A stretch of 64,000 nt of DNA from Bacillus cereus. GTDB taxonomy: Bacteria > Bacillota > Bacilli > Bacillales > Bacillaceae_G. Made by a program: the position numbers and the translations under genes. The stretch covers positions 676,001 to 740,000 of the forward strand of contig NZ_CP089518.1 of the NCBI RefSeq assembly GCF_025917685.1, read 5' to 3'. This document shows positions 1 to 9,262 of this stretch, one piece after another; the first letter of the stretch is position 1, and the number at the start of each line of letters is the position of its first letter. The notes below the pieces were generated by a model. The model saw nothing but the letters and a program-made list of their open reading frames with translations. It did not search any database and had not been told where the DNA came from.

Positions 1-146
1 ACAAAAAGGCCATGAAATATAAAAAAGTTCCCCTTTTTTATGATTCATAGCCGTATACTCCGATTCTCCGTGACTGTCAATATTAACTTCGACGAAAATT
101 ATACAACTTTGTGACAAAAATGTAAACGTTTTTATAAATAAAGTTG

Positions 147-175
147 TTGACGTAATTTGTTTGTGGGATTAATAT
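147..175 (+). promoter_or_regulatory. Sigma-A-type promoter of the marR-exporter operon
   Basis: TTGACG at 147-152 and TAATAT at 170-175 are separated by 17 bases and lie about 45 bases before the marR start. A sequence with one mismatch to the CcpA cre consensus (TGTAAACGTTTTTA, 121-134) sits just upstream; that second site is only a weak candidate. Confidence 0.6.
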
Positions 176-193
176 TTAAATACGTTAAATATT
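171..193. promoter_or_regulatory. Perfect inverted repeat, likely MarR operator
   Basis: AATATTTAA and TTAAATATT are perfect 9-base arms around a 5-base centre. They cover the -10 box and transcription start of the operon encoding a MarR repressor. The position fits autorepression. The AT richness means chance is not excluded. Confidence 0.55.
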
Positions 194-220
194 TTATTGT
201 TTAAATAAGAGGTGGATAAC

Positions 221-679
221 ATGCCAAATGATATGACTCATATTGATAAGATTCAAGCTCTTACATTTGCTATAGGAAAGAAAATGCAAACGGAGCTACT
301 GGAACAAATGCAAGCATCAGGACTTACACCACCACAGTTTTATATTTTGAAGATTTTAGATCATCACGGAGCCTCAAGAGCAACAAAATTAGCGGAGAAA
401 ATGTACGTGAAACCGAGCGCGATTACAGTAATGATTGATCGTTTAATTGATCATGGGCTAGTAGAGCGTTATCACGACGATAATGATCGCCGTGTTGTTG
501 TCATTGAGCTAACGAAAAAGGGGAAAGATACAGTAGAAGAGGCGATGGCAGCTCGTAATGAGCATATCGGCAAATACTTTTCACAATTAGAATTACAAGA
601 GCGAGAAGATTTGTTACGTCTCTTTGAAAAGTTAGAAACAATTATTTGCGGGACACAAGAGAAAAAAGAGAATAAATAA
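221..679 (+). CDS. MarR family transcriptional regulator
   Basis: A 152-residue winged-helix regulator, the usual MarR length. The N-terminal dimerisation helix is followed by the helix-turn-helix region around residues 50-80 (ATKLAEKMYVKPSAITVMIDR) and the wing with the DDNDRRVV motif, close to the family signature D.RD.R. The ATG at 221 is preferred over the in-frame GTG at 212 because AAGAGGTGG (207-215) is then a well-spaced ribosome binding site. It lies 19 bases before a DHA2-type exporter gene, so it probably represses that exporter and itself through the palindrome at 171-193 until a drug or phenolic ligand releases it. The ligand is unknown. Confidence 0.9.
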   Translation: MPNDMTHIDKIQALTFAIGKKMQTELLEQMQASGLTPPQFYILKILDHHGASRATKLAEKMYVKPSAITVMIDRLIDHGLVERYHDDNDRRVVVIELTKKGKDTVEEAMAARNEHIGKYFSQLELQEREDLLRLFEKLETIICGTQEKKENK

Positions 680-698
680 GAGGAATTGAGGAGATTAC

Positions 699-2312
699 AT
701 GGAGCAACAAGAAAATCAGAATAGAAAGTTGTTGTTAGTCGGTTTGGTAATCGCGATGCTATTTGCTGCGTTAGACGGAACAATCGTTGGTACAGCAATG
801 CCGCGTATCGTAGGTGAACTTGGCGGATTAAGCTTAATGACATGGTTAACAACTGCTTACATGTTAACATCAACGACAGTCGTACCAATTGCAGGTAAAT
901 TAGCGGATTTACTTGGGCGTCGTAATGTATATATAACAGGATTAGTTATTTTTATGATTGGTTCAGCGTTATGTGGTATGGCAAATGGTATGACAGAATT
1001 AATTATTTTCCGTGGTATTCAAGGTCTTGGTGGCGGTATTATGATGCCAATGGCTATGATTATTATCGGAGATATGTTCACAGGAAAAGAACGTGCGAAA
1101 TGGCAAGGTATTTTTGGAGCTCTATACGGTCTTGCTTCTGTAATTGGACCACAAGTTGGTGGTTGGATTGTAGATGCAGTGAACTGGAGATGGGTATTCT
1201 ACATTAACTTACCAGTTGGTATTTTAGCGACGATCTTTATTGCAATGGGATTAAAATCACATAAACAAACAGGTCCAATTAAAATTGACATCGCTGGAAT
1301 CTTTACGATGATTCTCGGTGTTGTAAGTTTATTACTTGCGTTAACGTTTGGCGGGAAAGATTACGCATGGGATTCTTGGCAAATTATCGGGTTATTCGCA
1401 TTAGCTTTAATTGGTATTGTTAGCTTTATTATTGTTGAAACGAAAGCTGAAGAACCAATTTTACCAATGCATTTCTTTAAAAATCGCACCTTTACAATAC
1501 TGAATGCGATTGGATTCTTTATGAGTATCGGAATGTTTGGAGCTATTATGTTCGTACCGTTCTTCATGCAAGGAATTGTAGGAGTAAGTGCTGCTGAATC
1601 AGGAACGATCATGACACCAATGATGATTACAATGATTGTTATGAGTATTATCGGCGGTCAACTTGTATTAAAAGTCGGTGTGAAACCACAAATTATCACA
1701 GGTATGCTTGTTATGGCTGGTGGATTCTGGTTATTAACAACGATGGATATGCACACAACTAAGCTTACTGCTACTTCTTATATGATGGTTATCGGTTTAG
1801 GAATGGGTCTTGTTATGCCAACATTAACATTGGCGTTACAAGAAAGCTTCCCGAAAAAAGATCTTGGTGTAGTAACATCATCAAGTCAGTTCTTCCGTCA
1901 AATCGGTGGAACATTCGGTATTACAATTTTAGGATCAATTATGAATAACACTTCAGGTACAACATTAACAAATAAATTAGTACCTGTATTAGATACGTTC
2001 CCGAAAGAAGCGGGACAAATGGTAACAAAATTTAAAGATATGATTCATACAGACCCACAAGGTTTATATTCGATGCTCTTTAATCCAGAAGCATTAAAGC
2101 AAATGCCAGAAGCATTCTCTAATAGCATCGTACCAATTTTGAAAAGTTCTTTAGTAGACTCACTTCATACTGTATTCTTAACAGGATTAGTATTTATCAT
2201 AGTAGGTGCAATCTTTACGATTTTCTTACAGAAGATTAAGCTGTCTGATCGTAAAAAAAGTGCTGAAGAGCCTGCTGTAGAAGAGAACGAACGAACTGCA
2301 TCATCTTCGTAA
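699..2312 (+). CDS. DHA2-family MFS drug exporter (EmrB/QacA type)
   Basis: A 537-residue polytopic membrane protein with about 14 hydrophobic segments, the size and topology of the DHA2 (EmrB/QacA) drug:proton antiporters. Visible family motifs are the LDGTIVGTAMPRI sequence in TM1 (residues about 25-37) and the motif-A-like GKLADLLGRRNVY loop after TM2. The C-terminus is charged and cytoplasmic. It is co-transcribed with the MarR gene 19 bases upstream and followed by a terminator at 2317-2347. Export of a toxic hydrophobic compound under MarR control is inferred; the substrate cannot be read from sequence. Confidence 0.9.
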   Translation: MEQQENQNRKLLLVGLVIAMLFAALDGTIVGTAMPRIVGELGGLSLMTWLTTAYMLTSTTVVPIAGKLADLLGRRNVYITGLVIFMIGSALCGMANGMTELIIFRGIQGLGGGIMMPMAMIIIGDMFTGKERAKWQGIFGALYGLASVIGPQVGGWIVDAVNWRWVFYINLPVGILATIFIAMGLKSHKQTGPIKIDIAGIFTMILGVVSLLLALTFGGKDYAWDSWQIIGLFALALIGIVSFIIVETKAEEPILPMHFFKNRTFTILNAIGFFMSIGMFGAIMFVPFFMQGIVGVSAAESGTIMTPMMITMIVMSIIGGQLVLKVGVKPQIITGMLVMAGGFWLLTTMDMHTTKLTATSYMMVIGLGMGLVMPTLTLALQESFPKKDLGVVTSSSQFFRQIGGTFGITILGSIMNNTSGTTLTNKLVPVLDTFPKEAGQMVTKFKDMIHTDPQGLYSMLFNPEALKQMPEAFSNSIVPILKSSLVDSLHTVFLTGLVFIIVGAIFTIFLQKIKLSDRKKSAEEPAVEENERTASSS

Positions 2313-2316
2313 TGAA

Positions 2317-2347
2317 AAAGCATCGCCTTATGGCGGTGCTTTTTTTG
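2317..2347 (+). terminator. Intrinsic terminator after the exporter gene
   Basis: AGCATCGCC / GGCGGTGCT stem with a TTAT loop followed by a run of seven T. Confidence 0.9.
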
Positions 2348-2381
2348 AGTATAACCTTAAAAGCTTTTTTATGAGAAATGA

Positions 2382-2410
2382 TTGACGTATTTTTAGAAAT
2401 ACGTTATATT
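2382..2410 (+). promoter_or_regulatory. Promoter of the rbs operon
   Basis: TTGACG (2382-2387) and TATATT (2405-2410) are 17 bases apart, giving a start site near 2417, inside the operator that follows. Confidence 0.8.
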
Positions 2411-2416
2411 ATTTTC

Positions 2417-2430
2417 TGTAAACGGTTACA
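2417..2430 (+). promoter_or_regulatory. cre / RbsR operator of the rbs operon
   Basis: TGTAAACGGTTACA matches every fixed position of the Bacillus cre consensus TGWAANCGNTNWCA and has the central CG of LacI-family operators. It begins at the predicted transcription start, so a bound CcpA-HPr(Ser-P) or RbsR would block initiation. That rbs genes answer to both CcpA and RbsR is known in B. subtilis; here it is inferred from position and sequence. Confidence 0.8.
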
Positions 2431-2450
2431 TGAAATGGAGAGAAAAGAGA

Positions 2451-3422
2451 ATGAGTACGATTAAAGACGTTGCGAAATTAGCGGGAGTATCTGTTGCGAC
2501 CGTTTCCAGAGTGTTAAATAAAAATGGATATGTTCATGAGGATACATTAAAGAAAGTAGAGCGAGCAATTGAAATGCTAGATTATAAGCCTAGTACAGTA
2601 GCGCGTTCTTTATACAATAAAAAATCTCGTTTAATTGGCTTAGTTGTTCCAAATATCGTGAATCCATTCTTTCCGGAAGTTGCACGTGCCGTAGAAGATG
2701 TAGCACATAAGCAAGGTTACACAGTTGTCCTTTGTAACTCTGATGAAAGTTTAGAAAAAGAGAAACAATACATTGACGTACTTAGACAAAATAATGTGGA
2801 TGGGTTTATTGTGGCAACGAATCCACAAAATAGTGTTAATTACATGAATTTGTCTATTCCAGTTGTTGCGATTGACCGTATGTTTAATGAGCGCATTCCT
2901 ACTGTATATGCAGATAACTATGCAGGGAGTCAGGCGGCGACAAAGTTATTAATAGATAAAGGATGTAAACATATTGCACATATTCGCGGACCACGTGATG
3001 TAAGCACAGCCAACGAACGTTTTGAAGGCTTTGTAGACGTTATTACGCAAAATAATCTTTCTTATATGATTGCAGAGAGTACATTCGATCCAGCTAATAG
3101 TGAACAGGTAGCGGTAGAATTATTGGAAGAGTATCCGCATATTGACGGAATTGTTGCTGGGAATGATTTAATTGCAATTGGTATTGTAAAGGCTGCACTT
3201 CAAAAGGGGATTTCTATCCCAGATGATTTACAAATTATCGGATTCGATGGAATTTCTTTAACAGAAATGATGTATCCATCTATTACGACTGTTGCACAGC
3301 CAATATATGAAATGGGGAAAATTGCAACAGAGCTGTTGTTAGAGCAGATGGAAGGAAATGCATTAGAAGAGAAACACTATCGTTTACCGATTGAAATTAT
3401 AGAAAGAAATACAACGAAGTAA
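2451..3422 (+). CDS. rbsR: Ribose operon repressor, LacI family
   Basis: A 323-residue LacI/GalR repressor. The N-terminal helix-turn-helix and hinge (TIKDVAKLAGVSVATVSRVL, residues 3-22) is followed by a periplasmic-binding-protein-like effector domain from about residue 60 (RLIGLVVPNIVNPFFPEVAR). The ATG at 2451 is chosen because the HTH begins directly after it and GGAG lies 10 bases upstream; an in-frame ATG at 2430 would start inside the operator. It is the first gene of rbsRKDACB-tal and should repress the operon until ribose is present. RbsK follows after only 13 bases. Confidence 0.95.
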   Translation: MSTIKDVAKLAGVSVATVSRVLNKNGYVHEDTLKKVERAIEMLDYKPSTVARSLYNKKSRLIGLVVPNIVNPFFPEVARAVEDVAHKQGYTVVLCNSDESLEKEKQYIDVLRQNNVDGFIVATNPQNSVNYMNLSIPVVAIDRMFNERIPTVYADNYAGSQAATKLLIDKGCKHIAHIRGPRDVSTANERFEGFVDVITQNNLSYMIAESTFDPANSEQVAVELLEEYPHIDGIVAGNDLIAIGIVKAALQKGISIPDDLQIIGFDGISLTEMMYPSITTVAQPIYEMGKIATELLLEQMEGNALEEKHYRLPIEIIERNTTK

Positions 3423-3435
3423 GGAGATGAGACAG

Positions 3436-4332
3436 ATGCCGAATATTGCAGTAGTAGGTAGTATTTCAATGGACTTAGTGGCTGTTTCAAAAATACGGCC
3501 GAAAGCAGGAGAAACAGTAATTGGTGAAGCGTTTCATACGATCCCAGGAGGGAAAGGAGCTAACCAAGCAGTTGCAGCAGCTAGATTAGGAGCAAATGTA
3601 GCGATGGTTGGTGCAGTAGGAAATGATGATTATGGAACAGTAGTTAGAAAAAATTTGGAGAACGAACGCGTTTTTATCGACTATGTGGTACCGGTTACAG
3701 ATAGAACGACAGGAATTGCTCATATCATTTTAGCAGAAGAGGACAACAGTATTGTTGTCGTACAAGGAGCAAATGCTCTTGTAAATGAGTCGATTGTAGA
3801 TCGTTCAAAAGACCTTCTTGTAAAAGCTGATATGGTTGTTCTTCAACTAGAGATTCCGCTTGAAACAGTAAAATACGTTCTGTCTATTTGTGAGGAGCAT
3901 AAAATTCCGGTTATGTTGAATCCTGCTCCAGCACAAATCTTATCAGAAGATATTTTAGAAAAGGCGACTTATATTACGCCAAATGAGCATGAGTGTCGCA
4001 TTGTATTAGATGATTTCACATCACCAATTGAAGATCTACTGGCTAAATACCCAAACAAACTACTGATAACAGAAGGTTCTAGCGGTGTTCGTTTCCATAA
4101 TGGTACGGAGATTGTACATGTTCCTAGTATTGCTGTTGATGTAGTAGATACGACTGGAGCTGGTGACACATTTAATGGTGCGTTAGCAGTTGCACTTTCT
4201 GAAGGAGAAACACTTCAAAAAGCAATTCGTTTTGCCAATATTGCTGGTGGCCTTTCTGTAACAAAACTTGGGGCACAAGGCGGTATGCCAACGAGAGATA
4301 GGGTGCGTGAAGTGCAGGTGATTGTCGGATGA
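3436..4332 (+). CDS. rbsK: Ribokinase
   Basis: A 298-residue PfkB-family sugar kinase that converts D-ribose and ATP to ribose 5-phosphate. The N-terminal PfkB signature is seen as [18 protein letters not shown] (about residues 38-55). The C-terminal signature [17 protein letters not shown] (about residues 236-252) carries the catalytic Asp of GAGD. The ATG at 3436 lies 9 bases after AAGGAG; an in-frame ATG at 3427 directly abuts that site. Its last bases overlap rbsD by four (ATGA), which suggests translational coupling. Confidence 0.96.
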   Translation: MPNIAVVGSISMDLVAVSKIRPKAGETVIGEAFHTIPGGKGANQAVAAARLGANVAMVGAVGNDDYGTVVRKNLENERVFIDYVVPVTDRTTGIAHIILAEEDNSIVVVQGANALVNESIVDRSKDLLVKADMVVLQLEIPLETVKYVLSICEEHKIPVMLNPAPAQILSEDILEKATYITPNEHECRIVLDDFTSPIEDLLAKYPNKLLITEGSSGVRFHNGTEIVHVPSIAVDVVDTTGAGDTFNGALAVALSEGETLQKAIRFANIAGGLSVTKLGAQGGMPTRDRVREVQVIVG

Positions 4333-4724
4333 AAAAGCACGGTGTATTAAATAGCGAAATCGCGGCAGTCCTTGCTTCACTTGGACATACAGATACAATT
4401 GTAATTGCTGATTGCGGATTACCTATTCCTGATGGAGTAAAACGAATTGATTTAGCAGTTGAGATTGGGAAACCTAGTTTTTTAGACGTATTACAAGTAG
4501 TTGCCGATGATATGGCGATTGAAAAAGTGACGTTAGCAGAAGAAGTTATTATGAGTAATGCAGAGGTAAATAAAGAGGTTGAGATGCGTTTAATAGAGCC
4601 GGCATTTGAATATGTGTCTCATAAGGAGTTTAAAGAGCATACAAAGAGAGCGAAGGCGATTATTCGTACAGGAGAAGCAACGCCTTATGCGAATGTTATT
4701 TTACATGCAGGCGTGATTTTTTAA
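4329..4724 (+). CDS. rbsD: D-ribose pyranase
   Basis: A 131-residue RbsD/FucU mutarotase that interconverts pyranose and furanose forms of ribose so the kinase gets usable substrate. Length and the motifs [15 protein letters not shown] (about residues 20-34) and [10 protein letters not shown] at the C-terminus fit RbsD; the N-terminal His of GHTD and the C-terminal YANVIL tract are family features. It overlaps rbsK by four bases and precedes rbsA by 18 bases, the usual rbs order. Confidence 0.95.
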   Translation: MKKHGVLNSEIAAVLASLGHTDTIVIADCGLPIPDGVKRIDLAVEIGKPSFLDVLQVVADDMAIEKVTLAEEVIMSNAEVNKEVEMRLIEPAFEYVSHKEFKEHTKRAKAIIRTGEATPYANVILHAGVIF

Positions 4725-4742
4725 TAAAGGGATGTGATGAGA

Positions 4743-6227
4743 ATGCATATTGAAATGAAAAACATTTCAAAAGCGTTCAGTGGTAATCCTGTTCTAAAAA
4801 ACGCACAGTTTATGATTGAAACAGGAGAAGTCCATGCATTGATGGGGGAAAACGGAGCGGGGAAATCGACGCTCATGAAGATTTTAACAGGTGTATATAA
4901 AAAAGACAGTGGAACAGTCACGATTGATGGACAAGAAAGAACTTTTAAAAATGCGAAAGAAGCTGAAGAGTATGGTATTGCATTTATCCATCAAGAGTTG
5001 AACATATTACCGAATTTAACGGTAGCTGAAAATATGTTTCTTGGAAAAGAGTTAATGTATGGGAAAACGGGCATTTTACGTACGCGCCAAATGAATGCGA
5101 TTGCCAAGCAACAATTAGCGGATCTTGGTCTACATGTGAGAGGCGCTATGCTAGCAGGTGAATTATCAGTTGGACAACAGCAAATTATTGAAATTGCGAA
5201 AGCATTAATGACAAATGCGAGCGTTATTATTATGGATGAACCTACAGCAGCATTAACAGATCGCGAGATTGAAACGCTGTTTACTGTTATTAATAAATTA
5301 CGTAAAGAGGGCGTTTCGTTCGTTTATATTTCACACCGGATGGAAGAAATTTTTTCAATATGTGATGCTATTACGATTTTGCGTGATGGAGAATATGTAG
5401 GGAAAAGATTAATTCCAGAAACGTCATTTGATGAAGTAGTGAGTATGATGGTGGGCCGCAGTATTGGTGAACGTTATCCAGAGCGTAATAGTCAAATTGG
5501 TGAAGTGATTTTTGAAATGCGTAACGGAACGAAAAAAGGAAAATTTGAAAATGTTTCGTTTCAAGTTAGAAAAGGTGAAATCCTTGGTGTTGCTGGTTTG
5601 ATGGGAGCCGGTCGTACGGATATCATGAAAGCAATATTTGGATATGAACCGCTCGATTCAGGACAAATTTTTATGAATGGACAAGAAGTGAAAATTGATA
5701 GTCCAATTGATGCAATTAGACAACGAATTGCTTTTATTACAGAGGATAGAAAATCAGAAGGGCTTGTGTTAGATTTTTCTATCCGTGAAAATTTAGCATT
5801 ACCAAACTTAGAAAGTCTTTCAAAGGGGAGCGTTGTTAATAAAGGTTTAGAACAGCAATTTACAGAGGATATGATGAAGCTCCTTAATGTGAAAGCAGCA
5901 AACGGAGAGCAATCTGTAAAATCTCTTTCTGGTGGAAATCAGCAAAAGATTGTAATTGCAAAATGGCTAGGTATTCATCCGCAGTTACTCATTTTAGATG
6001 AGCCAACAAGAGGTGTAGATGTTGGAGCTAAAAAAGAAATTTACTCTATTATGAATAAGCTTACCGAGCAAGGTGATGCCGTTATTATGGTATCGTCTGA
6101 GCTTCCAGAAGTTTTAGGAATGAGTGATCGTGTTCTTGTCATTCATGAAGGGAAAATCGGTGGTATTTTAGAGAAAGATCAGGCATCGCAAGAGTCTATT
6201 ATGGCACTAGCTACAGGGGGAGAGTAA
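4743..6227 (+). CDS. rbsA: Ribose ABC transporter ATP-binding protein
   Basis: A 494-residue tandem ATPase of the carbohydrate uptake class 2 ABC systems. Half one has Walker [10 protein letters not shown] (35-43), a signature region LSVGQQQ and Walker B VIIMDEP. Half two has the degenerate Walker A typical of RbsA/MglA (GLMGAGRTD, Arg in place of Lys), signature LSGGNQQK and Walker B LLILDEP. ATG 4743 is preferred; GTG 4734 and ATG 4737 are in frame but crowd the AAAGGG ribosome binding site. It lies three bases before rbsC and energises ribose import with RbsC and RbsB. Confidence 0.95.
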   Translation: MHIEMKNISKAFSGNPVLKNAQFMIETGEVHALMGENGAGKSTLMKILTGVYKKDSGTVTIDGQERTFKNAKEAEEYGIAFIHQELNILPNLTVAENMFLGKELMYGKTGILRTRQMNAIAKQQLADLGLHVRGAMLAGELSVGQQQIIEIAKALMTNASVIIMDEPTAALTDREIETLFTVINKLRKEGVSFVYISHRMEEIFSICDAITILRDGEYVGKRLIPETSFDEVVSMMVGRSIGERYPERNSQIGEVIFEMRNGTKKGKFENVSFQVRKGEILGVAGLMGAGRTDIMKAIFGYEPLDSGQIFMNGQEVKIDSPIDAIRQRIAFITEDRKSEGLVLDFSIRENLALPNLESLSKGSVVNKGLEQQFTEDMMKLLNVKAANGEQSVKSLSGGNQQKIVIAKWLGIHPQLLILDEPTRGVDVGAKKEIYSIMNKLTEQGDAVIMVSSELPEVLGMSDRVLVIHEGKIGGILEKDQASQESIMALATGGE

Positions 6228-6230
6228 GAT

Positions 6231-7166
6231 ATGGCTAAGAAGGGGAATGTATTACAACAACTTGGTTCTTTAATTGGATTAGTATTAATTATCGTGGTAA
6301 TTACAGCTTTAAATCCAGCATTTATTGAAATTCCAAATTTATTTAATATACTGCGCCAAGTATCGATTAATGCACTCATTGCATTTGGAATGACCTTCGT
6401 TATTTTAACAGGGGGTATTGACTTATCGGTAGGTTCTATTTTAGCATTATCAAGTGCACTTGTTGCTGGAATGATGGCAAGTGGCATGGATCCGTTCCTT
6501 GCAATGGCAGTTGGATTATTAGCAGGTCTTGTAATGGGTATTGTAAACGGTATCATTATTGCGAAGGGAAAAGTAGCTCCGTTTATTGCGACTTTAGCAA
6601 CAATGACTATTTTTCGCGGGTTGACGCTTGTTTATATGGACGGACGTCCGATCACTGGTCTTGGTGATCATTTAATGTTCCAAATGTTTGGCCGTGGTTA
6701 TTTCCTTGGTATTCCTGTGCCAGCCGTTACAATGATGATCGCTTTTGCAGTACTGTACTTTATTTTAAAGAAAACAACGTTTGGTCGCCGTACGTTTGCT
6801 ATTGGTGGAAATGAAGAAGCGGCAGCTTTATCAGGTATTAATGTTACGAGAATTAAAGTAATGATTTACGGTCTTTCCGGAATTTTGGCAGCGCTTGCAG
6901 GTATTGTCTTAACATCAAGGTTAGATTCTGCACAGCCGACTGCTGGTACTTCTTACGAATTAGATGCAATTGCTGCAGTTGTGTTAGGAGGAACGAGCCT
7001 TTCTGGCGGAAGAGGATGGATTGTTGGTACATTCATCGGTGTGCTTATTATTGGTGTACTAAATAACGGTTTAAATTTATTAGGTGTATCTTCTTTCTTC
7101 CAACAAGTTGTAAAAGGACTTGTAATTTTACTAGCTGTACTAATTGATCGTCGAAAAGAAGCGTAA
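6231..7166 (+). CDS. rbsC: Ribose ABC transporter permease
   Basis: A 311-residue membrane protein with about 8-10 hydrophobic helices, matching the RbsC/AraH permease family. Recognisable blocks are FGMTFVILTGGIDLSVGSI (about residues 47-65) and the conserved cytoplasmic loop near residues 195-215 (GGNEEAAALSGINV) that contacts the ATPase. The C-terminal AAVVLGGTSLSGGRG motif is also typical. It begins three bases after rbsA, and its stop codon overlaps an ATG that is too early to be the rbsB start. Confidence 0.95.
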   Translation: MAKKGNVLQQLGSLIGLVLIIVVITALNPAFIEIPNLFNILRQVSINALIAFGMTFVILTGGIDLSVGSILALSSALVAGMMASGMDPFLAMAVGLLAGLVMGIVNGIIIAKGKVAPFIATLATMTIFRGLTLVYMDGRPITGLGDHLMFQMFGRGYFLGIPVPAVTMMIAFAVLYFILKKTTFGRRTFAIGGNEEAAALSGINVTRIKVMIYGLSGILAALAGIVLTSRLDSAQPTAGTSYELDAIAAVVLGGTSLSGGRGWIVGTFIGVLIIGVLNNGLNLLGVSSFFQQVVKGLVILLAVLIDRRKEA

Positions 7167-7180
7167 TGGAGGGGCAATTC

Positions 7181-8104
7181 ATGAAAAAATGGTTACTGAT
7201 ACTCGTTGCATGCATCATGGTAGTTACTGCTGGTTGTTCAATGGAACCACCAGAATGGGCAAAGGATTCTAGCGATAAAGGTCGAAATAAAACTATTAAA
7301 GTTGGATTTTCTGTTTCAACTTTAAATAACCCATTTTTCGTCACGTTGAAAAAAGGTGCAGAAAAGAAAGCAAAAGATAGCGGCATTGAATTAATTGCTG
7401 TTGATGCACAAAATGATGCAGCGAAGCAAACAAACGATGTTGAAGATTTAATTCAAAAAGGTGTCGATGTAGTTGTTATTAATCCAACCGATTCAGATGC
7501 TGTTGCTTCAGCGGTAAGTGCAGCTAATGCAGCCAATGTTCCTGTTATTACAGTAGACCGAGTTGCGAATTCAGGTAAAGTTGTTTCTCATATTGCTTCC
7601 AACAATGTAGAAGGTGGTCAAATGGCTAGTGATTACATTCGGGAATTAGTTGGTGAAGGAACAAATGTTGCTGAGTTAGAAGGAATCCCTGGATCGTCTG
7701 CTGCTCGTGAGCGTGGGAAAGGATTCCATAACGTAGCTGATAAGTCTTTAAAAGTAGTAGCAAAACAAGCAGCTGATTTCGATCGTGCAAAAGGATTATC
7801 CGTTATGGAAAATATTTTGCAAGCAAATAGCGATATAAAAGCAGTGTTTGCTCATAACGATGAAATGGCATTAGGCGCACTCGAGGCATTGAAATCTGCT
7901 GGTAAAACAGATGTGGTTGTTGTTGGATTTGATGCAACAGACGATGCTGTAAAAGCGGTTAAAGATGGGCGCATGGCAGCAACAGTCGCTCAAAAACCGG
8001 AATTAATCGGAGAGAAGGCGATGGAAGCAGCGAAAGAGATAACACAAGGTAAAAAGGTGGACAAATTTATTCCGATTGAATTAGAGCTTATTAAGAAAAA
8101 ATAA
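7181..8104 (+). CDS. rbsB: Ribose-binding lipoprotein
   Basis: A 307-residue substrate-binding protein of the ribose ABC importer. It has a short lysine-containing leader, a hydrophobic core and a lipobox VTAGC with the lipidated Cys at residue 19, so it is anchored on the outer face of the membrane. The mature domain begins IKVGFSVSTLNNPFFVTLKKG and carries the sugar-binding periplasmic-protein fold (VDVVVINPTDSDAV, VFAHNDEMALGALEAL). ATG 7181 follows GGAGGGG with six bases of spacing; the upstream ATG at 7166 overlaps the rbsC stop and lacks a site. It is the last rbs gene proper. Confidence 0.95.
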   Translation: MKKWLLILVACIMVVTAGCSMEPPEWAKDSSDKGRNKTIKVGFSVSTLNNPFFVTLKKGAEKKAKDSGIELIAVDAQNDAAKQTNDVEDLIQKGVDVVVINPTDSDAVASAVSAANAANVPVITVDRVANSGKVVSHIASNNVEGGQMASDYIRELVGEGTNVAELEGIPGSSAARERGKGFHNVADKSLKVVAKQAADFDRAKGLSVMENILQANSDIKAVFAHNDEMALGALEALKSAGKTDVVVVGFDATDDAVKAVKDGRMAATVAQKPELIGEKAMEAAKEITQGKKVDKFIPIELELIKKK

Positions 8105-8142
8105 ATAAATATAAAATGAAAATTAGGAAGGAAGAATAACAA

Positions 8143-8790
8143 ATGAAATTTTTTATTGATACAGCAAACATTAACGAAATTAAAGAGGCAAATGCATTAG
8201 GTGTAGTAGCTGGAGTAACGACAAATCCATCACTTGTAGCAAAAGAAGGCGTAGATTTCCATGAGCGTATTCGTGAAATTTGCAGCTTTATTGAAGGACC
8301 TGTAAGCGCAGAAGTAATTAGCTTAGAAGCTGATAAAATGATTGAAGAAGGAAAAGAGTTAGCAAAAATCGCTCCAAACGTTGTTGTAAAAGTTCCAATG
8401 ACAACAGAAGGTTTAAAAGCAGTAAAAGCATTCTCAGATTTAGGAATTCGTACGAACGTTACATTAGTATTCTCAGCAGTTCAAGCATTACTTGCAGCTC
8501 GCGCTGGTGCGACATACGTTTCACCGTTCTTAGGTCGCCTAGATGATATCGGTCATAACGGTATGGACTTAATTCGCCAAATCGCAGAAATCTTTGCAAT
8601 TCACGGCATTGAAACAGAAATCATTGCAGCATCTGTACGTCACAGTGTTCACGTAACAGACGCAGCATTAAACGGTGCACATATTGCAACAATCCCAGCA
8701 AACGTAATTGCTTCATTAGTGAAGCACCCATTAACAGATCAAGGAATTGAGAAATTCTTAGCTGATTGGGAGAAAACACAAGAGAAATAA
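8143..8790 (+). CDS. tal: Transaldolase (short TalC/FSA-like family)
   Basis: A 215-residue class I aldolase-fold protein with the Schiff-base lysine at K83 in NVVVKVPMT and the N-terminal [14 protein letters not shown] block. Glu57 (SAEVIS) and Phe129 (SPFLGRLDD) occupy the positions where E. coli fructose-6-phosphate aldolase has Gln and Tyr, which favours true transaldolase activity. It follows rbsB by 38 bases with its own strong site (GGAAGGA) and shares the terminator at 8799-8838, so it probably belongs to the ribose operon. There it would link ribose 5-phosphate to glycolysis through the pentose phosphate pathway. Confidence 0.9.
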   Translation: MKFFIDTANINEIKEANALGVVAGVTTNPSLVAKEGVDFHERIREICSFIEGPVSAEVISLEADKMIEEGKELAKIAPNVVVKVPMTTEGLKAVKAFSDLGIRTNVTLVFSAVQALLAARAGATYVSPFLGRLDDIGHNGMDLIRQIAEIFAIHGIETEIIAASVRHSVHVTDAALNGAHIATIPANVIASLVKHPLTDQGIEKFLADWEKTQEK

Positions 8791-8798
8791 TAGAAAAT

Positions 8799-8838
8799 CA
8801 AGAATCCTAGTTTAATTGACTAGGGTTCTTTTTTTTAT
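8799..8838 (+). terminator. Intrinsic terminator of the rbs-tal operon
   Basis: AAGAATCCTAGT pairs with ACTAGGGTTCTT around a short loop and is followed by nine T. Confidence 0.9.
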
Positions 8839-8936
8839 TTGAAGGAATTTTCATGCAATTTTGCATATTGTCTTTTAAATTTTTAATATAAGCTATTTAA
8901 TATATACAAATCACTCTTTATTTTTTATATTTCGAT

Positions 8937-9097
8937 ATAAAGTAAAACTTTAATCAGTGGTGGGGTGGGTTCATCCCCCACCGGATTATTAGCCCTCGCC
9001 AATAGGGCTTTTACGGGCAGTTATCTCCCATCTAACTTCCTCGGGTTCGCCGAATTTTGAGGTGGGAGTCTTACTGCCCAGCAAATAGTGGGATAAA
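8937..9097 (-). repeat. bcr1 repeat, full-length, reverse orientation (copy A)
   Basis: About 161 bases bounded on both sides by ATAAA (8937-8941 and 9093-9097), the target motif reported for bcr1 (TTTAT on the other strand). It contains the same blocks as the copies at 41185 and 61281: TTTAATCAG, a CCCCAC-rich hairpin, AGCCCTC.CCAAT, and GAATTTTGAGGTGGG. It lies between the tal terminator and inhA2. It is more diverged from the consensus than the other long copies. bcr1 is known only from the B. cereus group and behaves as a non-autonomous mobile element. Confidence 0.85.
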
Positions 9098-9128
9098 AGG
9101 ATAGAGAGTCTGACCAGAAAACTGGAGG

Positions 9129-9177
9129 GCATGATTCTATAACAGAAAGCTTAACGTTTATAGAATTATGCTTTTTT
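9129..9177 (+). terminator. Long hairpin with T-run upstream of inhA2
   Basis: GCATGATTCTATAA (9129-9142) and TTATAGAATTATGC (9158-9171) pair with one mismatch around a 15-base loop and are followed by six T. This is a terminator or attenuator shape in the leader region of inhA2, after bcr1 copy A. No gene ends between the tal terminator and this hairpin, so it could insulate inhA2 or attenuate a promoter lying upstream. Confidence 0.65.
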
Positions 9178-9182
9178 ATATA
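9167..9182 (+). promoter_or_regulatory. Degenerate PlcR-box-like sequence before inhA2
   Basis: TATGCTTTTTTATATA differs at two positions from the PlcR consensus TATGNANNNNTNCATA (position 6 A to T, position 13 C to T). It overlaps the descending arm and T-run of the hairpin at 9129-9177. InhA2 is known as a PlcR-regulon member in B. cereus/thuringiensis; whether this copy still binds PlcR is doubtful. Confidence 0.3.
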
Positions 9183-9262
9183 GGGAGGGCAGAAAGCAGG
9201 GATTTCAATTAAAATATACTTATTTATCTGAATTTTAAGTTTTATAAAAGGAGAGAAATAGA

